Shown: positions 26,381 through 36,697, counted from the first letter of the stretch. The stretch: DNA of 64,000 bases from Colwellia sp. (GCA_013215295.1 JABSOZ010000002.1:620001-684000), one strand, 5' to 3'. A program made the numbers and translations. The notes: generated by a model not told the origin, from the sequence alone.

Positions 26381-29263
26381 ATGGAAAAAACATTCAATCC
26401 TTCAGAAATCGAACAGTCTCTTTATCAAAGTTGGGAAGAGCAAGGTTATTTTAGCCCAACTGGCGAAGGCGATGGTTATAGCATTGCTATTCCGCCACCA
26501 AACGTTACCGGTAGTTTGCATATGGGACACGCCTTCCAACAAACTATTATGGATACCCTAATTCGTTATCAACGCATGCAAGGTAAAAGTACCTTATGGC
26601 AAACCGGTATGGATCACGCAGGTATTGCCACGCAAATGGTGGTAGAGCGTAAAATTGATGCTGAAGAAGGAAAAACCCGTCATGATTACGGTCGTGACGC
26701 ATTCATTGATAAAGTCTGGGAATGGAAAAACGAATCTGGTGGCACTATCAGCAAACAAATGCGCCGCTTAGGAAACTCAATTGACTGGACTCGCGAGCGC
26801 TTCACAATGGACGACGGCATGTCAGAAGCCGTACAAGAAGTCTTTGTTCGCTTGTTTGAAGATGACTTAATTTATCGTGGTAAACGCTTAGTAAACTGGG
26901 ATCCTAAATTTCATACAGCTATCTCTGATTTAGAAGTAGAAAACAAAGATAAAAAAGGCCACATGTGGTACTTACGTTACCCATTAGCTGATGGAGTTAG
27001 AACGGCTGAAGGTAAAGACTACCTCGTTGTCGCAACAACTCGACCTGAAACTGTTTTAGGTGATACAGGTGTAGCGGTTAACCCTGAAGACCCACGTTAT
27101 AAAGATCTTATTGGTCAGCAGGTTCTATTGCCTTTAGTGAATCGTTTAATTCCTATTGTTGGCGATGAACATGCCGATATGACCAAAGGGTCGGGTTGTG
27201 TAAAAATCACGCCTGCTCATGACTTTAACGATAACGAAGTCGGCAAACGTCATGATTTACCTTTAATCAATATTTTAGATCAAAATGCCGCTATTTTAGC
27301 CCGTGCCGAAGTTTATCAAAACAATGGTGAACCATCGACTGTATATAGCACTGACCTTCCTGCTGAATTTGCAGGGTTGGATCGCTTTGTTGCTCGTAAA
27401 GCCATTGTTGCCGCATTTGACGATTTAGGATTTTTAGTTGAAGTTAAGGAGCATGATTTAGTTGCACCTTATGGTGATCGTTCAGGTGTGATCATTGAGC
27501 CATTATTAACTGACCAATGGTATGTACGTACTGCCCCTCTCGCTGGACCTGCCATTGATGCAGTAGCCAATGGTGAAATTGAAATTGTACCTAAACAATA
27601 TGAAAACATGTACAACGCTTGGATGAGTGATGTTCAAGATTGGTGTATCTCTCGTCAACTTTGGTGGGGACATAGGATTCCAGCATGGTACGACGAAGAC
27701 GGTGGTTTTTACGTTGGCAGAACGGAAGAAGAAGTTCGTGCTAAGCACTCATTAAGTGCGGATATAAAATTAAGACAAGACGATGACGTACTTGATACTT
27801 GGTTCTCATCAGCATTATGGACATTTTCAACACTTGGCTGGCCAAACAGCGTGGAAGATCTCAAAAAATTCCATTCAACTGACGTGTTAGTTACTGGTTT
27901 TGATATTATTTTCTTCTGGGTTGCTCGTATGATCATGATGACCATGCACTTCATCAAAGACGAAAATGGCAAACCACAAGTACCGTTCAAAAAAGTTTAT
28001 GTTACTGGACTTATTCGCGATGAAAATGGCGATAAAATGAGTAAATCTAAAGGTAACGTAGTTGATCCTCTTGATATGATCGACGGCATTGGCCTTGACG
28101 ATTTACTTGAGAAACGTACCGGTAATATGATGCAGCCAAAACTGGCGGCAAAAATAGCTAAACTTACCAAGAAAGAATACCCAGAAGGTATTGAAGCACA
28201 TGGTACTGACGCATTACGTTTTACCCTAACGTCAGTTGCTTCAACGGGCCGTGACATTACTTGGGATATGAAACGCTTAGACGGTTACCGTAATTTCTGT
28301 AATAAACTATGGAATGCGAGTCGTTACGTATTAATGAATACCGAAGAGCAAGACTGTGGAAAAGTAGTTGACGGCAAACAAGGCGAAATGGAGTTTTCAT
28401 TAGCTGACCGTTGGATATTAGGCCAGTTTCAGCAAACGGTTAAAACGGTTCATGAATCGTTTGAAGCATTTCGCTTTGACTTAGCCTCACAAGCACTTTA
28501 CGAATTCACTTGGAACCAATTTTGTGATTGGTACTTAGAGTTGACTAAACCTGTACTCTTTAAAGGTAGTGAAGCACAACAGCGTGGTACTCGTCATACT
28601 TTAGTAACAGTGCTCGAAAGTTTATTACGCTTGATGCATCCAATCATGCCATTCATTACTGAAACAATTTGGCAACGCGTTGTGCCATTAAGTAATTTCG
28701 TTGCTGATTACAAGGGTAATGAAACGGCCAGTATTATGGTGCAAAGCTTCCCTCAATTTGATGAAAGCCAGTGTGACCAAACAGCGATTGACGATTTAGA
28801 GTGGGTAAAACAGTTTATCGTGGCAATACGTAATATTCGTGGCGAAATGGATATTTCTCCCAGTAAAGAATTACCGGTATTACTCAAAAATGTTAATGCA
28901 CATGATCAACGTCGTTTAGATGAAAATCAGCAATTTGTCAGTGCATTAGCTAAACTTGCAAGCATTACTGTATTAGCTGAGCATGATAACGGCCCACTTT
29001 CAGCAACGGCTGTTGTTGGAGGTTTATCAGTGTTAATACCAATGGCGGGATTAATTGATAAAGAAGCTGAACTTGCTCGCTTAACTAAAGCGGTTGATAA
29101 GCTAGAAAAAGATGCTGATAGAACTCGCGGCAAACTAAGTAATGAAAAGTTTGTGAGTAAAGCGCCTGAAGCTGTTATTAACAAAGAAAAAGCTAAGTTA
29201 GCAGATGCAGAGTCTGCTTTAGCCAAGCTTGCTGATCAAATCACGCAAATATCGGCACTTTAG
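26381..29263 (+). CDS. valS: Valine-tRNA ligase
   Basis: A 960-residue class I aminoacyl-tRNA synthetase that charges tRNA-Val, with an editing domain that clears misattached threonine. The HIGH-type motif lies in [13 protein letters not shown] (near residue 45) and the second ATP motif is KMSKS at residues 552-556. The C-terminal 70 residues ([20 protein letters not shown] and on) form the family's coiled coil. E. coli ValS has 951 residues. It is the last gene of the pepA operon and is followed by a strong terminator. Confidence 0.97.
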   Translation: MEKTFNPSEIEQSLYQSWEEQGYFSPTGEGDGYSIAIPPPNVTGSLHMGHAFQQTIMDTLIRYQRMQGKSTLWQTGMDHAGIATQMVVERKIDAEEGKTRHDYGRDAFIDKVWEWKNESGGTISKQMRRLGNSIDWTRERFTMDDGMSEAVQEVFVRLFEDDLIYRGKRLVNWDPKFHTAISDLEVENKDKKGHMWYLRYPLADGVRTAEGKDYLVVATTRPETVLGDTGVAVNPEDPRYKDLIGQQVLLPLVNRLIPIVGDEHADMTKGSGCVKITPAHDFNDNEVGKRHDLPLINILDQNAAILARAEVYQNNGEPSTVYSTDLPAEFAGLDRFVARKAIVAAFDDLGFLVEVKEHDLVAPYGDRSGVIIEPLLTDQWYVRTAPLAGPAIDAVANGEIEIVPKQYENMYNAWMSDVQDWCISRQLWWGHRIPAWYDEDGGFYVGRTEEEVRAKHSLSADIKLRQDDDVLDTWFSSALWTFSTLGWPNSVEDLKKFHSTDVLVTGFDIIFFWVARMIMMTMHFIKDENGKPQVPFKKVYVTGLIRDENGDKMSKSKGNVVDPLDMIDGIGLDDLLEKRTGNMMQPKLAAKIAKLTKKEYPEGIEAHGTDALRFTLTSVASTGRDITWDMKRLDGYRNFCNKLWNASRYVLMNTEEQDCGKVVDGKQGEMEFSLADRWILGQFQQTVKTVHESFEAFRFDLASQALYEFTWNQFCDWYLELTKPVLFKGSEAQQRGTRHTLVTVLESLLRLMHPIMPFITETIWQRVVPLSNFVADYKGNETASIMVQSFPQFDESQCDQTAIDDLEWVKQFIVAIRNIRGEMDISPSKELPVLLKNVNAHDQRRLDENQQFVSALAKLASITVLAEHDNGPLSATAVVGGLSVLIPMAGLIDKEAELARLTKAVDKLEKDADRTRGKLSNEKFVSKAPEAVINKEKAKLADAESALAKLADQITQISAL

Positions 29264-29295
29264 TTAAAGCATTTGTTTGTTATTTATTTAACCTA

Positions 29296-29332
29296 AAAGC
29301 CCTCAAATATGATTTTGAGGGCTTTCTTTATA
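29296..29332 (+). terminator. Terminator after valS
   Basis: AAAGCCCTCAAA (29296-29307) and TTTGAGGGCTTT (29314-29325) form a perfect 12-base stem followed by a T-rich tract, 33 bases after the valS stop. It may also serve the convergent hydrolase gene. Confidence 0.9.
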
Positions 29333-29346
29333 TCCTATCAGAAAGC

Positions 29347-30420
29347 TTATTTCACTAAGTTCCCTAGTTGTCCCTGACTCAGCATGGCACTCATTTCCTT
29401 GATATATTCAACAACTTGTAAGGCATGATCTTGTTTGAAAATCAAACTCATATGATCCGACCCCTCTATAATAACCATTTTACTCTTTGTTGAAGAAAGT
29501 AGATTTTTTTGTTGAGTTTTGTCATGGATATTCGTCATTATATAGTCTAACTCAACGGGTGCTTTACCATTTCGTCCCATGACTTCACCTAAAGGTGTTG
29601 TAATAATTGTCAGGGGCATACTACCAAGGTTTTCTGCTTTACTCGCTTGCTCAGAAGAAATAGCTTTTGCACTGATTTCACCACGCAACCCAGCTAATAT
29701 TGTGCCTCTGTCATGATAATAATGAATTTTTTCAGAAATATGTTCAGGAAAACCATCCTTAAAGGGTGTGCTAAATAGATCAGAAATACGGACTAACCCC
29801 AAATTTGTAACCACTTCCATCATACTCAACATCCAAACAAAGTCTTTTGTTGCTTGTTTACTATATTGCTGAATATAGGGGCGTTGCTCCTCATATTGAT
29901 CAGGGTGTACGGCATCAATAAAAACCATACCCGCAACTTCATCAGGATATTTATTGGCATAAACCCGCATATGAAGTCCAGCAGCACTATGCCCCGCAAA
30001 CATAAAAGGGCGCTTTATATCACTTTTATTCAGTAACGTATGAAGCTGTGTGGCAATGTTTATAGAGTCTGCGTCAAAGTCACTTTTTTCACTCCAGCCC
30101 ATACCTGCTCGGTCGTAACTGCACACATGATCGCTTTGTTCTAACCCATTTTGTATCCAGTAATATTCCAATCCTGAATTACCTAAGCCTGATTCAATAA
30201 TAATGGTAGGACGATCACTGGCAATACCTGTGCAATTGATATGCAATGAATGACCGCCGACATCAATAATTTCCCCCGGAGGTGGGATGTCTTTTGCGAG
30301 AAGGTTAAGAAATTGCCCCAGTATAAGGGCGATAACAATAATGCCAACAATAACGCTGAAAACTATTTTCACCCATTTCTTGATAGGTTGTATTAAAGAT
30401 TTTTTAACAGTGACTTCCAT
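29347..30420 (-). CDS. Membrane-anchored alpha/beta hydrolase
   Basis: A 357-residue hydrolase. One N-terminal membrane helix (about residues 18-40) anchors a periplasmic alpha/beta-hydrolase domain. The oxyanion strand is IIIESGLGNSG near residue 73, the DRAGMGWSE block near 103, the nucleophile elbow GHSAAG near 142, and a probable catalytic histidine in EGSDHMSL near 324. A GAGAGAT ribosome site precedes the ATG. The substrate is not evident; the fold covers esterases, lipases and epoxide hydrolases. It is a single gene, separated from the kinase gene by 80 bp. Confidence 0.85.
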   Translation of the reverse strand: MEVTVKKSLIQPIKKWVKIVFSVIVGIIVIALILGQFLNLLAKDIPPPGEIIDVGGHSLHINCTGIASDRPTIIIESGLGNSGLEYYWIQNGLEQSDHVCSYDRAGMGWSEKSDFDADSINIATQLHTLLNKSDIKRPFMFAGHSAAGLHMRVYANKYPDEVAGMVFIDAVHPDQYEEQRPYIQQYSKQATKDFVWMLSMMEVVTNLGLVRISDLFSTPFKDGFPEHISEKIHYYHDRGTILAGLRGEISAKAISSEQASKAENLGSMPLTIITTPLGEVMGRNGKAPVELDYIMTNIHDKTQQKNLLSSTKSKMVIIEGSDHMSLIFKQDHALQVVEYIKEMSAMLSQGQLGNLVK

Positions 30421-30500
30421 AGGTATCTCTCATTTTTTCATTAGAGTTACATAGTAGCGACTGTCACCTTACCGGAACCTTTCTTAAAGATTACCAAAAG

Positions 30501-31892
30501 TTAATAATCTATTGGCTCAGCTAAAATGGGAAGAATTAGTTGAATTTTTGTTCCTGGCTTATTATCTGTAATCAGAATTTTTCCATGATGAAGTTGCACA
30601 ATAGCATTAACTAAACTAAGTCCTAAACCATTACCGCTGGTATTTCTACTTTGTTCAACACGATAAAAACGCTGACAAACTTTTTCCCTATCGCCTTCAG
30701 GAATACCGAGACCATTATCAACAATAGTTATCGTTAAGTCGTTGTTATTTATTGAAGTAGAAATGATTATTTTGCCATTATCTGGCGTATATTTAATTGC
30801 ATTTTCAATACAGTTTGCTATAGCTTGAAAAAGTAAATCGGCATCGCAGATAAAAGAATATGAATGAGTGTCAGCACTCAACTGCTGATGCTTTTCAATA
30901 GCGAGAGGTTGATAAAACTCGACTAGGTCAACGAGCAAAAAATTAACATCTACTGATGAAAAATGTTTGTTTTTATCGCCATATTCAAGATTAGAAATTC
31001 GTAATAAGGCATTAAAAATATTAATCACATCATCAAGCTCTTGCTTCAATTGTGTATGAGTATTCTTTACCTGTTCAGCGCTTAAAGACTGAAATTCAAG
31101 GGTCTCAAGTTTATTCCTTAACCGAGTAAGGGGAGTACGAAGGTCGTGAGCAATGTTATCGCTAACTTGCTTAACATCGTTCATCAACTTTTGGATATGA
31201 GTTAACATAATATTTATATTGCTAGATAATAAATCAAAATCTTTATTCGAATCGTCGCACGGAATACGAGAAGACAAGTCCCCTTGTTCAATAATATATT
31301 TACACGCTAGATTAATTTTGGTCAGACGTTTTTTTACAAAATAACCGACAAATATACCACCAACACCCGCCATAAAAAAAGTGAAAATAAACAACCATAA
31401 TTGCCATGGAAAACTAACAAACTCGCTATTAACGTAGGTAATATCCTGAGCGACAACCAATCGATTATTATCAATATTAGTGACCAAGTACTTCAATTTA
31501 GTATCAGGTTCCATGACCTTTTTTGACGGCTGACTAAAGTATCTTACGCGAGGTAAATCACCTTTATCTAATTGCCAGTTTATATCTGTCGGTAAATTCC
31601 AGCTCGTTATGTTGCTATATAATTGCTCGCCGCTTTGATCGAATAGCATCACTTTAGTATTGATGAAACCTGCTCTATTAACCCCTTTCTCTAAACCTTT
31701 AAGACCTGCAAGTTGATAAATATCACGGCAAGTTTCGCTATATACAGTGAGTAAGCTATGGTCTTCAGTTGTCTCACTTAAGTTGCTAAGTACTGTTATC
31801 ACTGTAATGAGCAGTGATAAACAGAAGATCCCGCCGAACAACCATGCTTGATAATATATCGGTAGACGTTTAAATTTAATGCTATTCATCAA
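30501..31892 (-). CDS. Sensor histidine kinase of an OmpR-type system
   Basis: A 463-residue inner-membrane kinase. Helix one is near residues 14-34, the periplasmic domain spans about 35-165, helix two about 167-187, then HAMP, HisKA with His249 in NIAHDLRTPLTRLRN, and HATPase with NCIENAIKYTPDNG, DNGLGIPEG and GNGLGLSLV. It overlaps the response regulator gene by 8 to 11 bases depending on which of the two adjacent ATG codons is used. QseC/PhoQ-like layout; the stimulus is not evident. Confidence 0.92.
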   Translation of the reverse strand: MMNSIKFKRLPIYYQAWLFGGIFCLSLLITVITVLSNLSETTEDHSLLTVYSETCRDIYQLAGLKGLEKGVNRAGFINTKVMLFDQSGEQLYSNITSWNLPTDINWQLDKGDLPRVRYFSQPSKKVMEPDTKLKYLVTNIDNNRLVVAQDITYVNSEFVSFPWQLWLFIFTFFMAGVGGIFVGYFVKKRLTKINLACKYIIEQGDLSSRIPCDDSNKDFDLLSSNINIMLTHIQKLMNDVKQVSDNIAHDLRTPLTRLRNKLETLEFQSLSAEQVKNTHTQLKQELDDVINIFNALLRISNLEYGDKNKHFSSVDVNFLLVDLVEFYQPLAIEKHQQLSADTHSYSFICDADLLFQAIANCIENAIKYTPDNGKIIISTSINNNDLTITIVDNGLGIPEGDREKVCQRFYRVEQSRNTSGNGLGLSLVNAIVQLHHGKILITDNKPGTKIQLILPILAEPIDY

Positions 31893-32556
31893 TCATATAA
31901 CCTGAACCACGTATGGTCTTTAGCAAGGGGATATCAAATCCCTTGTCTATTTTTCCACGTAATCGGCTAACGTGCACATCAATGACGTTCGTTTGCGGAT
32001 CAAACCGATAATCCCACACACTTTCCAATAACATCGTTCTGGTGATAATTTGACCTTTATGTTTCATTAAATATTCTAACAGTCGAAATTCTCGCGATTG
32101 CAAACTGATAACTTTGTTAGCACGCGTAACCTTTCTAGAAAGTAAATCAATGTGTAAATCAGCGAGGCTAATGCTTGTTTGCTCTTTATAATTATTATGA
32201 GCACGCCTAGAAATAGCGTCAATGCGTGCTAACAGTTCGATGAAAGCAAAAGGTTTTACTAAGTAATCATCACAACCTTGCGATAGGCCCTCAACGCGTT
32301 CATCAACACTACCTAGCGCACTAAGAATAAGAATAGGTGTTGTATTAGCCTGAGCGCGAATAGTTTTAATTAAAGTTAAACCGTCAAGCAGAGGTAACAT
32401 TCGGTCAACCAGTAATACGTCATAAATTTCAGTGGTTGCCAAAAACAATCCATCACGGCCATCGAAGGCCTGATCAATTGTATGACCTGCTTCTACTAGC
32501 CCCTTACTGATATAACTGGCCAGTTCTTTGTCATCTTCAACGACTAAAATTTTCAT
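31882..32556 (-). CDS. OmpR-family response regulator
   Basis: A 224-residue DNA-binding regulator with a receiver domain (acidic pocket EDD near residues 8-10, phosphorylation site Asp51 in LLVDRMLP, Lys in YLVKPFAF near 102) and a C-terminal winged helix ending TIRGSGYMIDE. The frame is open to an ATG at 32625, but the receiver domain begins MKILVVEDDKE at 32556, which gives the family's standard length. It is upstream of, and translationally coupled to, the kinase gene. Confidence 0.94.
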   Translation of the reverse strand: MKILVVEDDKELASYISKGLVEAGHTIDQAFDGRDGLFLATTEIYDVLLVDRMLPLLDGLTLIKTIRAQANTTPILILSALGSVDERVEGLSQGCDDYLVKPFAFIELLARIDAISRRAHNNYKEQTSISLADLHIDLLSRKVTRANKVISLQSREFRLLEYLMKHKGQIITRTMLLESVWDYRFDPQTNVIDVHVSRLRGKIDKGFDIPLLKTIRGSGYMIDE

Positions 32557-32650
32557 TATTTCACTGTTAATATAAGTTCTCTGTCTAGTAGCATAACAAA
32601 TGTTAATATATGAAAACATTATCATTACTTAATTTTTAGTAATAAATAGC

Positions 32651-32716
32651 ATGGGTAATAAAAACTCTTCAACTAAAAATTATAATTTTCATGGTACTAA
32701 TAATCCTCAGTTATAA
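32651..32716 (+). CDS. Possible 21-residue peptide ORF
   Basis: ATG at 32651 opens a 21-codon frame, MGNKNSSTKNYNFHGTNNPQ and a final Leu, with TAA at 32714-32716. A strong terminator begins eight bases later. The product is polar, rich in Asn and Lys, with no signal peptide. No clear ribosome binding site is seen (TAGTAATAAATAGC precedes it). It is divergent from the response regulator gene. The tight match between stop and terminator suggests a real transcript, either a tiny protein gene or a small RNA. Confidence 0.4.
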   Translation: MGNKNSSTKNYNFHGTNNPQL

Positions 32717-32724
32717 TTTTCAAT

Positions 32725-32755
32725 AAAGCCAGCACCTTAGCTGGCTTTTTATTGT
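32725..32755 (+). terminator. Terminator upstream of the cold-shock gene
   Basis: AAAGCCAGC and GCTGGCTTT form a nine-base stem with loop ACCTTA, followed by TTATTG. No known plus-strand gene lies upstream other than the 21-codon ORF, so it ends a short unannotated transcript. Confidence 0.8.
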
Positions 32756-33040
32756 CATAAAAAAGTCATCAAATCTTAATGTTTTTATAGGATCTCACTA
32801 AAAGATTGTGCTAACATACTTTTGCGTTGAGTTTTTGCGTTTCGGGAAAAGGATATTTCAACTATTATCTTATTTATATAAGATTTATTATTGATTAACC
32901 TCAAACGCTACTAGTTTGTGTTATTGGAAACCTTTCTCTGTCTGTACTTTTATAGGTAGAGAGCATTTACTCCGTATAAATCAAAGTGGATAATCCACTT
33001 ATTACTATTTTTTAATTAATAACCTACGGGAAATGTACAC
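32756..33040 (+). promoter_or_regulatory. Promoter and long leader of the cold-shock gene
   Basis: A gene-free 285 bp region, as expected for a cspA-type gene with a long 5' untranslated leader that controls stability and translation at low temperature. It contains the inverted repeat AAGTGGAT-A-ATCCACTT at 32984-33000, ending 40 bases before the ATG, which could be a leader hairpin near the ribosome site. The transcription start cannot be placed from sequence alone. Confidence 0.5.
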
Positions 33041-33250
33041 ATGTCTGATTCAGTAACTGGTAAAGTAAAATTTTTTAACGAATCTAAAGGATTCGGTTTC
33101 ATCGAACAAGATAACGGACCTGACGTTTTTGTTCACTTCAGCGCTATCTCTGGTGACGGTTTCCGTACACTAACTGACGGTCAAGCTGTTACTTTTACTA
33201 TCAAGCAAGGACAAAAAGGTCCTGAAGCTGAAAACGTAATTGCATCTTAA
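33041..33250 (+). CDS. Cold-shock protein of the CspA family
   Basis: A 69-residue RNA chaperone of the cold-shock domain family. Both RNA-binding motifs are present: KGFGFIEQD (RNP1) and VFVHFSAI (RNP2), after [10 protein letters not shown]. These proteins melt RNA structure and act as antiterminators. The long leader and strong downstream terminator mark a separately transcribed gene. Several paralogues are expected in a psychrophile; the cold-induced copy cannot be told by sequence. Confidence 0.96.
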   Translation: MSDSVTGKVKFFNESKGFGFIEQDNGPDVFVHFSAISGDGFRTLTDGQAVTFTIKQGQKGPEAENVIAS

Positions 33251-33293
33251 TAACTGATTTATATTAGTTATTAAAGGGTCTTAAGATCCGAAC

Positions 33294-33330
33294 AAAAAAG
33301 CGGAACAATGAAAATTGTTGCGCTTTTTTT
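33294..33330 (+). terminator. Terminator after the cold-shock gene
   Basis: AAAAAAGCG, AACAAT and their inverse ATTGTT, CGCTTTTTT form a long stem with one mismatch and a GAAA loop, ending in a run of T, 44 bases after the stop codon. Confidence 0.9.
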
Positions 33331-33470
33331 TATAGTTAAATTCAAACGCTTAACTTTTACATCCCCATTATTAGTCACTTCAAAGTACAAAATTTGAAAG
33401 CTCTGCTACACTCTTTGTTGTAAATAAATTGATAACAAGAAGTTAACAATTATACATAAAGGGAATTAAA

Positions 33471-34157
33471 ATGAATAAATGTACTTTAGCGATACCCGTA
33501 AGATATATCCTTCTTTCGTTCATATTATTAACATCGATTACTAGCCAAGCTTCTCTTATTTTCATCAATGAAATTCATTATGACAATAGTGGCGCGGACA
33601 AAAATGAGTTTGTTGAAATTGCCGGTACCGCAGGTTTAAACTTATTAGACTGGTCATTACAATTTTACAACGGAAGTTCTGGATTAATTTATAAGTCCTT
33701 CACAATTGGCGATGTTACATTGGTTGATAGCTATAATGGCTTTGGTTTTGTAGCTTTCGAGGTAAGTGGTATTCAAAATGGGGCCGCTAACGGCATTGGA
33801 GATGGAATAGCAATAGTTGATAATAATGATCAGGTTATGCAGTTTCTTTCTTACGAAGGTGCTTTTGAAGCTAAAGACGGGGCAGCTTTAGGCATATTGA
33901 GTCATAACATTTCAATCAGTCAAAATAGCACTCCTGAAGGTAAGTCGATGCAACTGACTACAAGTGGTAATCACTATGATGATTTTGAGTGGATTATTGA
34001 AGATAATACCTATGGTATAAAAAACATTGGTCAGAGTTTTATAAGTGATGCAGCTGCTATTTCAGTACACGTTTCAGAACCCAATCTACAATTATCATTT
34101 ATATTAATGACGATAATATTATTGATAAGTAGAAAAAAGTTAATAACGCGACGATAA
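33471..34157 (+). CDS. Lamin-tail-domain surface protein with PEP-CTERM-like tail
   Basis: A 228-residue exported protein. A signal peptide (cleavage near residue 27, after SQA) leads into a lamin-tail-domain-like region (LIFINEIHYDNSGADKNEFV, then a beta-rich stretch to about 150). The C-terminus reads VSEPNLQLSF, then a hydrophobic helix, then RKKLITRR. That order of motif, helix and basic tail matches PEP-CTERM sorting signals, although the motif is SEP rather than PEP. It would be processed by an exosortase/archaeosortase-type enzyme, which is not seen here. A GGGAATT precedes the ATG. Confidence 0.7.
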   Translation: MNKCTLAIPVRYILLSFILLTSITSQASLIFINEIHYDNSGADKNEFVEIAGTAGLNLLDWSLQFYNGSSGLIYKSFTIGDVTLVDSYNGFGFVAFEVSGIQNGAANGIGDGIAIVDNNDQVMQFLSYEGAFEAKDGAALGILSHNISISQNSTPEGKSMQLTTSGNHYDDFEWIIEDNTYGIKNIGQSFISDAAAISVHVSEPNLQLSFILMTIILLISRKKLITRR

Positions 34158-34262
34158 GAAAGAGCTTTATACTTTGATAAAACAGTCGCCATGAAAAGTC
34201 CACTTCCATGACAACTATTATAAGTCTTGAGACCCGCATAAAACCAAGTGTCTAGATTTTAG

Positions 34263-35294
34263 TTATAGCGTGATTTCTGCTGAGATTAAATCAACGATGG
34301 CTTCAATATGTTTTTCGTCACTATTTAATGCCGGGATGTAATGATACTTTTCACCACCCGCACCTAAGAATAAATCACGGTTTTCATGTTCTAATTCTTC
34401 TAACGTTTCTAAACAATCAGCACTAAATGCAGGGCTAATAATAGCGATATGTTTATTATTATTATTAGCGAGTTCAATAAGTGTTGCGTCGGTATAAGGT
34501 TGCAACCACTCAGCTTTGCCAAAACGTGATTGAAATGTCATCACAAAGTCATCATCACTCAATGCTAACGCTTCGATTAATAAACGTGTTGTCTTCACAC
34601 AGAAACAATAATAAGGGTCTCCTTGCTCTAGGAAGTACTTAGGCATACCATGAAATGACAGCACTAATTTATCTGGCTTACCGTGCTCTTCAATATGTTT
34701 AGTTACACTCTGAGCTAAGGCAGCAATGTATTTAGGGTTGTCATGATAACCACTAATAAAGCTTAAACTGGGTATCCAGCGCCAAGTCTTTATTTTATTT
34801 ACAATAGCATCAAAACTTGAACCAACGGTAGGCCCTGCATATTGTGGATAAAGGGGTAATGCGACTATTTTACTCACACCAGCAAGTTGTAATTTGTCTA
34901 AAGCATCATTAATTGTTGGCTTGCCATAACGCATCGCCAGTTCAACCTTTACATCATCGCCATATTTTTCTGCAAGCACTTTAGCGACTGCTTCTTTTTG
35001 TTGCTTACTTATTACTAATAATGGCGAGCCTGATGGCGTCCAAATACTTTCATATAGTTTGGCTGATTTTTTCGGTCGAATATTTAGAATAATGCCATGT
35101 AAAATGATCAACCAAATAAGTCTTGGTATTTCAACTACGCGAGGGTCAGATAGAAACTCTCGTAAATAACGCTTTAACGCTGAGGCTGTCGGTTCATCAG
35201 GTGTGCCAAGATTAGTGAGTAACACACCAACTTTTGCATTTTTATTATGAATGTCTTTTGTGCGGCCGTGAAAACGTCCAGTAAATTTAGGCAT
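34263..35294 (-). CDS. hemH: Ferrochelatase
   Basis: Inserts ferrous iron into protoporphyrin IX, the last step of haem synthesis. The 343-residue protein carries VGVLLTNLGTPDEPT at the N-terminus, the ferrochelatase signature LVLSFHGMPKYFLEQGDPY with the catalytic His in FHGMP (near residue 214), and SPAFSADCLETLEELEHENR near residue 290. The adjacent ccm genes use haem to make c-type cytochromes, so location fits function. It is separated from ccmI by a terminator. Confidence 0.96.
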   Translation of the reverse strand: MPKFTGRFHGRTKDIHNKNAKVGVLLTNLGTPDEPTASALKRYLREFLSDPRVVEIPRLIWLIILHGIILNIRPKKSAKLYESIWTPSGSPLLVISKQQKEAVAKVLAEKYGDDVKVELAMRYGKPTINDALDKLQLAGVSKIVALPLYPQYAGPTVGSSFDAIVNKIKTWRWIPSLSFISGYHDNPKYIAALAQSVTKHIEEHGKPDKLVLSFHGMPKYFLEQGDPYYCFCVKTTRLLIEALALSDDDFVMTFQSRFGKAEWLQPYTDATLIELANNNNKHIAIISPAFSADCLETLEELEHENRDLFLGAGGEKYHYIPALNSDEKHIEAIVDLISAEITL

Positions 35295-35353
35295 GAATCC
35301 GATACTCTATAGTTTGAAATGACGACAAAATTACCACTGATTAATATACCCGA

Positions 35354-35397
35354 TTAAATAAAACATCATACCCGTAGGTGTGAGATATGATGTTTTA
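35354..35397 (-). terminator. Terminator after ccmI
   Basis: AAAACATCATA (35360-35370) and TATGATGTTTT (35386-35396) form an 11-base stem in the gap between ccmI and hemH. On the minus strand it is followed by ATTTAAT. Confidence 0.75.
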
Positions 35398-35422
35398 AAC
35401 GGTCACGATAAATAAGACCGAA

Positions 35423-36688
35423 CTACGGCACTTTACTGCTAACAACTAAATTTAATGGCTCTGTTGTATTTACTGCGACGTTATTAAGTTCAGCTTTGTA
35501 ATCGCCTGAATTAATACCTGCTCCGCCTTTAGCAGAAACAACCGCATAAATATTCACCGTTTCAACATCGCTTAATTTAGCTTGCGGTGTCATTGCAAGC
35601 GAATCATTCAGTACCACTGTTATGGGTAAATCACTCGCTAATATTTTAACGGCTGCAAGTGGCATACGACCTCGGGATGTATCTGAAGATATCGCATAAA
35701 TGAATACCGTTTTGTCATTTTCTTGTGACAACTCTTCTAATATTTCATCGCTTAATTTAACATTTACCGTTAATTGTGGCCCTACTGCTGTAGTTCCATT
35801 TTTAGTTTCTTCGGCACTTATTGCATTAGGGTTAGCAAGACGAGCTTTGGCTTCATCAATGACTTCGATTAACGCTTGTTTATTCACATTTTGTTTATCT
35901 GAATCAACAACGCGCTGCCAATGAGAAATAGCGACTTGATAGTTTGTTGCTATAAAATTATGCATTCCCAACAATATATTAGTTGAAGGATCATTAGGAT
36001 CTATCGTTAACGCTTGGTCGATAAACCCTTGTACCCTGCTATCAATTTTTTGCTCATTTTTATAGTAGGCTGCTTGCGCTTTTGCACCAAAGACATCCGC
36101 TTGCGGACCTTCAATGCGTAATACTTGATTATAAGCTTTTAATGCTCCGTCGAATTCTCCAACACTCACTAACGACTGCCCTAACCTATACCAAGCATCT
36201 GAATTTTCAGGCTCAGTTTTAGTTACTGCCATCAGTTGCTTAATTTCATTAATGGTTTGTTGTTCCGGATTTGTCGACGGTTGCATGGGTGCTTGTGCAG
36301 TCATGGTCGTTAACTTTTCATAAGTACCTATTTCACCATAAAGATAGAAACTAAAAGCTAAAATAAATACGGATAAGCCGACAGGCCAAGCAATGCCCAT
36401 AGCCTTAGTGTCTTGTGGTGTCTTACGTTCAAGATCTTGATTTTCCATATCTTGCAATAAAGTATTATCAAGCTCAGTCAATAAATACTGATAGTTTTCG
36501 TCATCAATATTATTTTGTTTAAAATCTTTTTCTATTTCTGCTTTATGCTCGTGATATAAACGTACATTGGTTTCATCACGCTGAGTATCATCAATAGAGA
36601 TATTGCTTTCTTGTTGTTTTATAAAAGGTGCCCACACTACTGCTAATATCAGTAATAAAAAGGCGATAACGATAAAGATTAATTCCAT
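35423..36688 (-). CDS. ccmI: Cytochrome c maturation protein CcmI
   Basis: A 421-residue membrane protein that presents apocytochrome c to the haem ligase. Two membrane helices (residues 3-22 and about 95-115) enclose a cytoplasmic loop rich in charged residues, and the periplasmic part has tetratricopeptide repeats (about 150-280, with AWYRLGQSLVSVGEFDGALKAY). The C-terminal domain (about 300-421) matches the CcmI extension seen in gammaproteobacteria. It starts nine bases after ccmH. Confidence 0.93.
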   Translation of the reverse strand: MELIFIVIAFLLLILAVVWAPFIKQQESNISIDDTQRDETNVRLYHEHKAEIEKDFKQNNIDDENYQYLLTELDNTLLQDMENQDLERKTPQDTKAMGIAWPVGLSVFILAFSFYLYGEIGTYEKLTTMTAQAPMQPSTNPEQQTINEIKQLMAVTKTEPENSDAWYRLGQSLVSVGEFDGALKAYNQVLRIEGPQADVFGAKAQAAYYKNEQKIDSRVQGFIDQALTIDPNDPSTNILLGMHNFIATNYQVAISHWQRVVDSDKQNVNKQALIEVIDEAKARLANPNAISAEETKNGTTAVGPQLTVNVKLSDEILEELSQENDKTVFIYAISSDTSRGRMPLAAVKILASDLPITVVLNDSLAMTPQAKLSDVETVNIYAVVSAKGGAGINSGDYKAELNNVAVNTTEPLNLVVSSKVP

Positions 36689-36697
36689 GATACAGCC

